From: Ascarosepion bandense
Taxonomy: Eukaryota > Mollusca > Cephalopoda > Sepiida > Sepiidae
Assembly: GCA_037127315.1 (NCBI GenBank)
Contig: JBBBDQ010001122.1
Coordinates: 3,892,501 to 3,956,500 of the forward strand
Direction of reading: 5' to 3'
Length of the DNA stretch: 64,000 bases
This document shows positions 60,650 through 64,000 of the stretch, in pieces. The position numbers and the translations under genes were made by a program. Below the pieces are notes generated by a model. It worked only from the letters and a program-made list of their open reading frames with translations, was not told the DNA's origin and did no database searches. The number at the start of each line of letters is the position of its first letter. The first letter of the stretch is position 1.

Positions 60650-61690
60650 GATAAAGCATTGCTTTCTGATGGGAAAAATAATGTTCAAGCAAAGCAATGT
60701 CTTCATAAGGATTATTCGGACTCAGCTTTGTCGGAAACAACGATTAATAGGTAGTAGGCTGAATTTAAACGCGGTCGTACAGACACAAATGATGCTGAAC
60801 GCTCAGGTCGCCCCAAATCGGTAGCTGTCCCGGAAAACACCAAAAATCCTCGTTTTGGCCGATTGTAAATTGAAGTTGCGTGAACCAACAGAGAAGTTGA
60901 ACATATCATAAGGCGGTGTATTCACCATTTTCCGTGAATATTTGTCAATGAAAAAGCTGTGTTCAAAGTGGGTGCTCACTGTCAATAAAAAAAAAACAAC
61001 GTGTCGACAATTCAGAACGTTGTTTGCAACTGTTTCAACGCAACAAGAACGAGTTTTTGCGTAAATATGGGACAATGGATAAAACATGGATCCAACACTT
61101 CATTCCGGAGTCAAATCGCACTGAGTGGACAGCAGCAGATGAAAGCCGTCCTAAGCAACCAAACATCAGCAGGCATCGCTTTTCCTCGGTATTCTGGGAT
61201 GCGCAAGGTATTTTGCTCGTCGATTGCCTTGAGAAAGGAAGAACTATCAAGAGAGAATATTATATAGCATTACTGGTGCATTTGAAGGAAGAAATTGCCA
61301 AAAACGTTCACAAATGAAAAAGAAAAAAGTGATCTTTCAGCAAAACAACGCACCGTGTCACAAGTCGATCGCACGATGCCAAAACTACATGAATTGCACT
61401 TCGAATTGCTTCCGCACCCACCCTATTCTCCAGATCTGACCCCCAGTGACTACTGGTTGTTTGCTGACCTCAAAATAATGCTCCAGGGAAAAAGATTTGA
61501 CTCCAATGAAGAAGTGATATTTGAAACTGAGGAGTATTTTGAGGTCAAAGACAAATCGTTCTACAAAATAGGCATCGAATTGTTAGAAAAGCGTTGGAAT
61601 CAGTGTATCACCCTAGAAGAAGACTGTGTTGATGAGTAAAGTCGAATTTTGCCTAAAAGTTGTTGTTTTATTAGTTGGGCCCGGGACTTA
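60650..61690 (+). pseudogene. Mariner transposase pseudogene
   Basis: Decayed DD34D mariner. N-terminal part in changing frames (NNVQAKQCLHKDYSDSALSE, TDTNDAERSGRPKSVAV). Central frame 61024-61317: QLFQRNKNEFLRKYGTMDKT, FIPESNRTEWTAADESRPKQ, SSVFWDAQGILLVDCLEKGR. Next frame IFQQNNAPCHKS. C-terminal frame 61295-61639: LLPHPPYSPDLTPSDYWLFA, DLKIMLQGKRFDSNEEV. First Asp (TMDKT) and third Asp (PSDYW) are present; the second is Asn (61347-61349, QNNAPCH). The right end may be tgggcccgggacttattg at about 61677; no matching left terminus was found. Confidence 0.9.
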
Positions 61691-61785
61691 TTGAGAGATG
61701 TTTTAATGTCTAAGCCAAGTAGATAAACTGATTATGTATAAATGTAAAAATTGCGAGCCTAAAAATCGACACTGAATTTTGATTC
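61691..61785. other. Unassigned spacer
   Basis: A+T-rich sequence between mariner and minisatellite. Confidence 0.4.
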
Positions 61786-63290
61786 TCACATTTATGCCTT
61801 AAGAGATCATCACACAGATGACCAGATAACCATTTATGGCTTGAAACTTACAATCTGATCATGACTTAAGGCGTATAAATTACATGCTGTCTGATTATGA
61901 CTTAAGGTGTGAAAATGAAAGGACATCTGTTAATGAGCCGTGAAACTGAAATGCCGTCAGATGGGGATTTTAATGCGGGAAACTGACAGACGATCTCATG
62001 ATGCCTTAAGTCGTGAAACTGACATGCCTTCTGATGATGCCTTAAGGCGTGAAACTGACATGCCCTCTGATGATGCCTTAAGTCGTGAAACTGACATGCC
62101 CTCTGATGATGCCTTAAGTCGTGAAACTGACATGCCCTCTGATGATTAACTTAAGGCGTGAAACTGACATGCCCTCTGATGATGACTTAAGGCGTGAAAC
62201 TGATACGCCATCTCATGATGACAAGTTGTCAAAGTGATATGCCCTCTGATGAGGACTTAAGTCGTGAAACTGACATGCCCTCTGATGATGACTTGTCGTG
62301 AAACTGACATGCCCTCTGATGATGACTTAAGGCTTGAAACTTACATACCCTCTGATGATTAACTTAAGGCGTGAAACTGACATGCCCTCTGATGATGCCT
62401 TAAGTCGTGAAACTGACATGCCCTCTGATGGTGACTTAAGTCGTGAAACTAACATGCCCTCTGATGATGACTTGTCGTGAAACTGACATGCCCTCTGATG
62501 ATGACTTAAGTCGTGAAACTGACATGCCCTCTGATGATGACTTAAGCCGTGAAACTGACATGCCCTCTGATGATGACTTAAGTCGTGAAACTGACATGCC
62601 CTCTGATGATTAACTTAAGGCGTGAAACTGACATGCCCTCTGATGATGACTTAAGGCGTGAAACTGATACGCCATCTCATGATGACAAGTTGTCAAAGTG
62701 ATATGCCCTCTGATGAGGACTTAAGTCGTGAAACTGACATGCCCTCTGATGATGACTTGTCGTGAAACTGACATGCCCTCTGATGATGACTTAAGGCTTG
62801 AAACTTACATACCCTCTGATGATTAACTTAAGGCGTGAAACTGACATGCCCTCTGATGATTAACTTAAGGCGTGAAACTGACATGCCCTCTGATGATGAC
62901 TTAAGGCGTGAAACTGATACGCCATCTCATGATGACAAGTCGTCAAAGTGATATGCCCTCTGATGAGGACTTAAGTCGTGAAAATGACATGCCCTATGAT
63001 GATGACTTAAGTCGTGAAACTGACATGCCCTCTGATGATGATTTAAGGCAGAAAATTTAGGTTATAACTCAAGGCGAGAAACTGAAACGCCATCTGATGA
63101 TGACTCAAGGCGTGAAGCTGAAAAACCATCAGATGATGACTTATGACCTGAAACTGACATGCCATCTGTCACCCATTTCAGGCTAACACACCAGCTAATA
63201 TTACTTAAGGCATCAAACTAACATACTGTCAGATGATTACTTAAGGCGTAAAACTGACAAATCATTTGATGATCTGACAATGTGTCTTGT
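61786..63290 (+). repeat. 36-bp minisatellite, about 38-40 units
   Basis: Unit: cttaagtcgtgaaactgaca then tgccctctgatgatga. Units are regular at 62000-63060 and degenerate at both edges. A superunit with tgatacgccatctcatgatg, acaagttgtcaaagtgatat recurs at about 62200, 62665 and 62910. One frame gives a 12-residue repeat (SRETDMPSDDAL) up to 62149; later units with 2-bp and 10-bp changes break it, so coding is unlikely. Confidence 0.95.
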
Positions 63291-63320
63291 ATATATGTGT
63301 CTTGTATATATATATATATT

Positions 63321-63484
63321 GTCATCCGCTGACAGATCTGTTTCACCGTATCACAGCTCATCAGTACGGTTAGACTCCGATTGCTTTTTTACCTAGGATT
63401 GAAACTCGACTGAAATGGCGTCAGTCGGCGACTCTACCCCTGAGCTATGGGCGTTCGGTGGAAGTAGGCAGACTTTTTAGCGCA
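63321..63484 (-). mobile_element. tRNA-hammerhead SINE (family S3)
   Basis: Minus strand: gcgctaaaaagtctgcctac, tRNA-like head with A box tagctcaggggtaga and B box gagtttcaatccta, linker aaagcaatcggagtctaacc, then the hammerhead at 63324-63369. Near-colinear with 36434-36600 through the head, linker and ribozyme. Confidence 0.85.
63324..63369 (-). ncRNA. Candidate hammerhead ribozyme
   Basis: CUGAUGA; stem II GCUGU-GAU-ACGGU (two G-U pairs); GAAA; ACA-GAUC-UGU; triplet GUC; stem I CCGU/GCGG with an A-A at the first pair. The core bases are all conserved. Confidence 0.7.
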
Positions 63485-63800
63485 TATCATAGATATATAT
63501 ATAATAGTATAATAGAACCTAATGAGCTATGTCGCGTTTTTTTTTTCTTTGGATTCGTGCTGATTTCTCTTCGAAGACTTTTGACAGACTCTCATGTCCT
63601 AAGATCTTTCATTTTTCCTTTTTAAAACCATTTTTTCCTTCGTTTGAAAGTTTTCGAGGAAGGTTTTCAAGACGAGTATAACTATATATAATAACGCTTA
63701 TATATATTTATATATATAAACAATCACTTTCTAGTTTCTTGGTATCTTATCTGATAAGGTAATTTAATTCATCATCTCTTTTGTTATCAAAATTACAAAA
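63485..63800. other. Unassigned A+T-rich sequence
   Basis: TA runs at 63494-63503 and 63690-63720. No element recognised. Confidence 0.4.
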
Positions 63801-64000
63801 ACATTTTCGTTTGCACAGTTTTGTTTTTCATTACTACTTGAAGAAGACAAACCCAACCATCGCCGGCGAAACGCGTTGTGTATAAACTATTCGACTTCCT
63901 CTTATGATTATACATCCTACAAACACATGTACATACGCGCACACATACCCACACACACATAGTGTAAGGTGTAATAGATTTTGTTTATCAATCAAACAGG
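63801..64000 (+). mobile_element. Penelope-like terminal motif (possible)
   Basis: cttgaagaagacaaacccaa, ccatcgccggcgaaacgcgt and tgtgtataa at 63838-63887 keep the order TTGAAGA, hairpin region, CGAAACGCGTTG seen in terminal repeats of several animal Penelope elements. A short CA run follows. The window ends before it can be delimited. Confidence 0.45.

Noticed and set aside
61940..62149. 12-residue repeat protein (SRETDMPSDDAL)
   Set aside because: The frame is broken by the next units through indels that are not multiples of three.
61919..62160. Further hammerheads from ctctgatgatga in the minisatellite
   Set aside because: CTGATGA is present but there is no stem II followed by GAAA at the right distance, and no paired stem I.
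62000..63060. CRISPR-like regular repeat array
   Set aside because: The 36-bp units are directly contiguous with no unique spacers; the DNA is eukaryotic. It is a minisatellite.

Overview
The window is A+T-rich animal DNA made almost entirely of repeats. No intact host gene, tRNA gene, operon or CRISPR array could be supported. Every coding-like segment recognised belongs to a transposable element. The repeat types (tRNA-headed SINEs, RTE-like and CR1/Jockey-like LINEs, R4/Dong-like elements in TAA arrays, Penelope-like elements, Helitrons, mariner, long GATA/TATC/CA/TA microsatellites) suggest a mollusc, most likely a cephalopod such as an octopus. This is inference from repeat style; no host gene anchors it.

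Layout. 1-8 kb: a GATA array, SINEs, LINE tails, and an RTE fragment split by a 5S-tRNA composite SINE with a 12-bp target-site duplication. 9-13 kb: three R4/Dong-like copies inside TAA arrays. 13-15 kb: LINE, SINE, RTE and hAT remains. 15.2-20.1 and 24.2-28.6 kb: a direct 4.3-kb duplication containing palindromes, two RTE fragments and a LINE end. Between the copies lie a solo LTR, a 117-bp tandem array and a 246-bp tandem duplication. 28.7-30.3 kb: mostly unassigned. 30.3-34.4 kb: Helitron, RTE, DDE-transposase remains, an inverted pair of hammerhead-ribozyme-like motifs, microsatellites and a 5S fragment. 34.2-42.1 kb: Penelope-like (GIY-YIG) fragments, their terminal repeats, tRNA-hammerhead SINEs, a 700-bp TATC array and a second solo LTR. 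42-58 kb: LINE ends, some tandemly amplified, head-to-head RTE copies, many SINEs and a short Helitron. 58-64 kb: a complete-looking non-autonomous Helitron, more hammerhead-like inverted repeats, a dead mariner, a 36-bp minisatellite and another tRNA-hammerhead SINE.

The strongest theme is recurrent hammerhead-like RNA folds. They occur fused to tRNA-like pol III promoters (36.5, 63.4, 34.2 kb), alone inside a microsatellite (50.4 kb), and as inverted pairs typical of Penelope terminal repeats (32.0, 36.8/38.1, 58.3, 60.3 kb). The autonomous elements (Penelope, RTE, CR1-like) are broken here. Any mobility of the short elements would depend on copies elsewhere.
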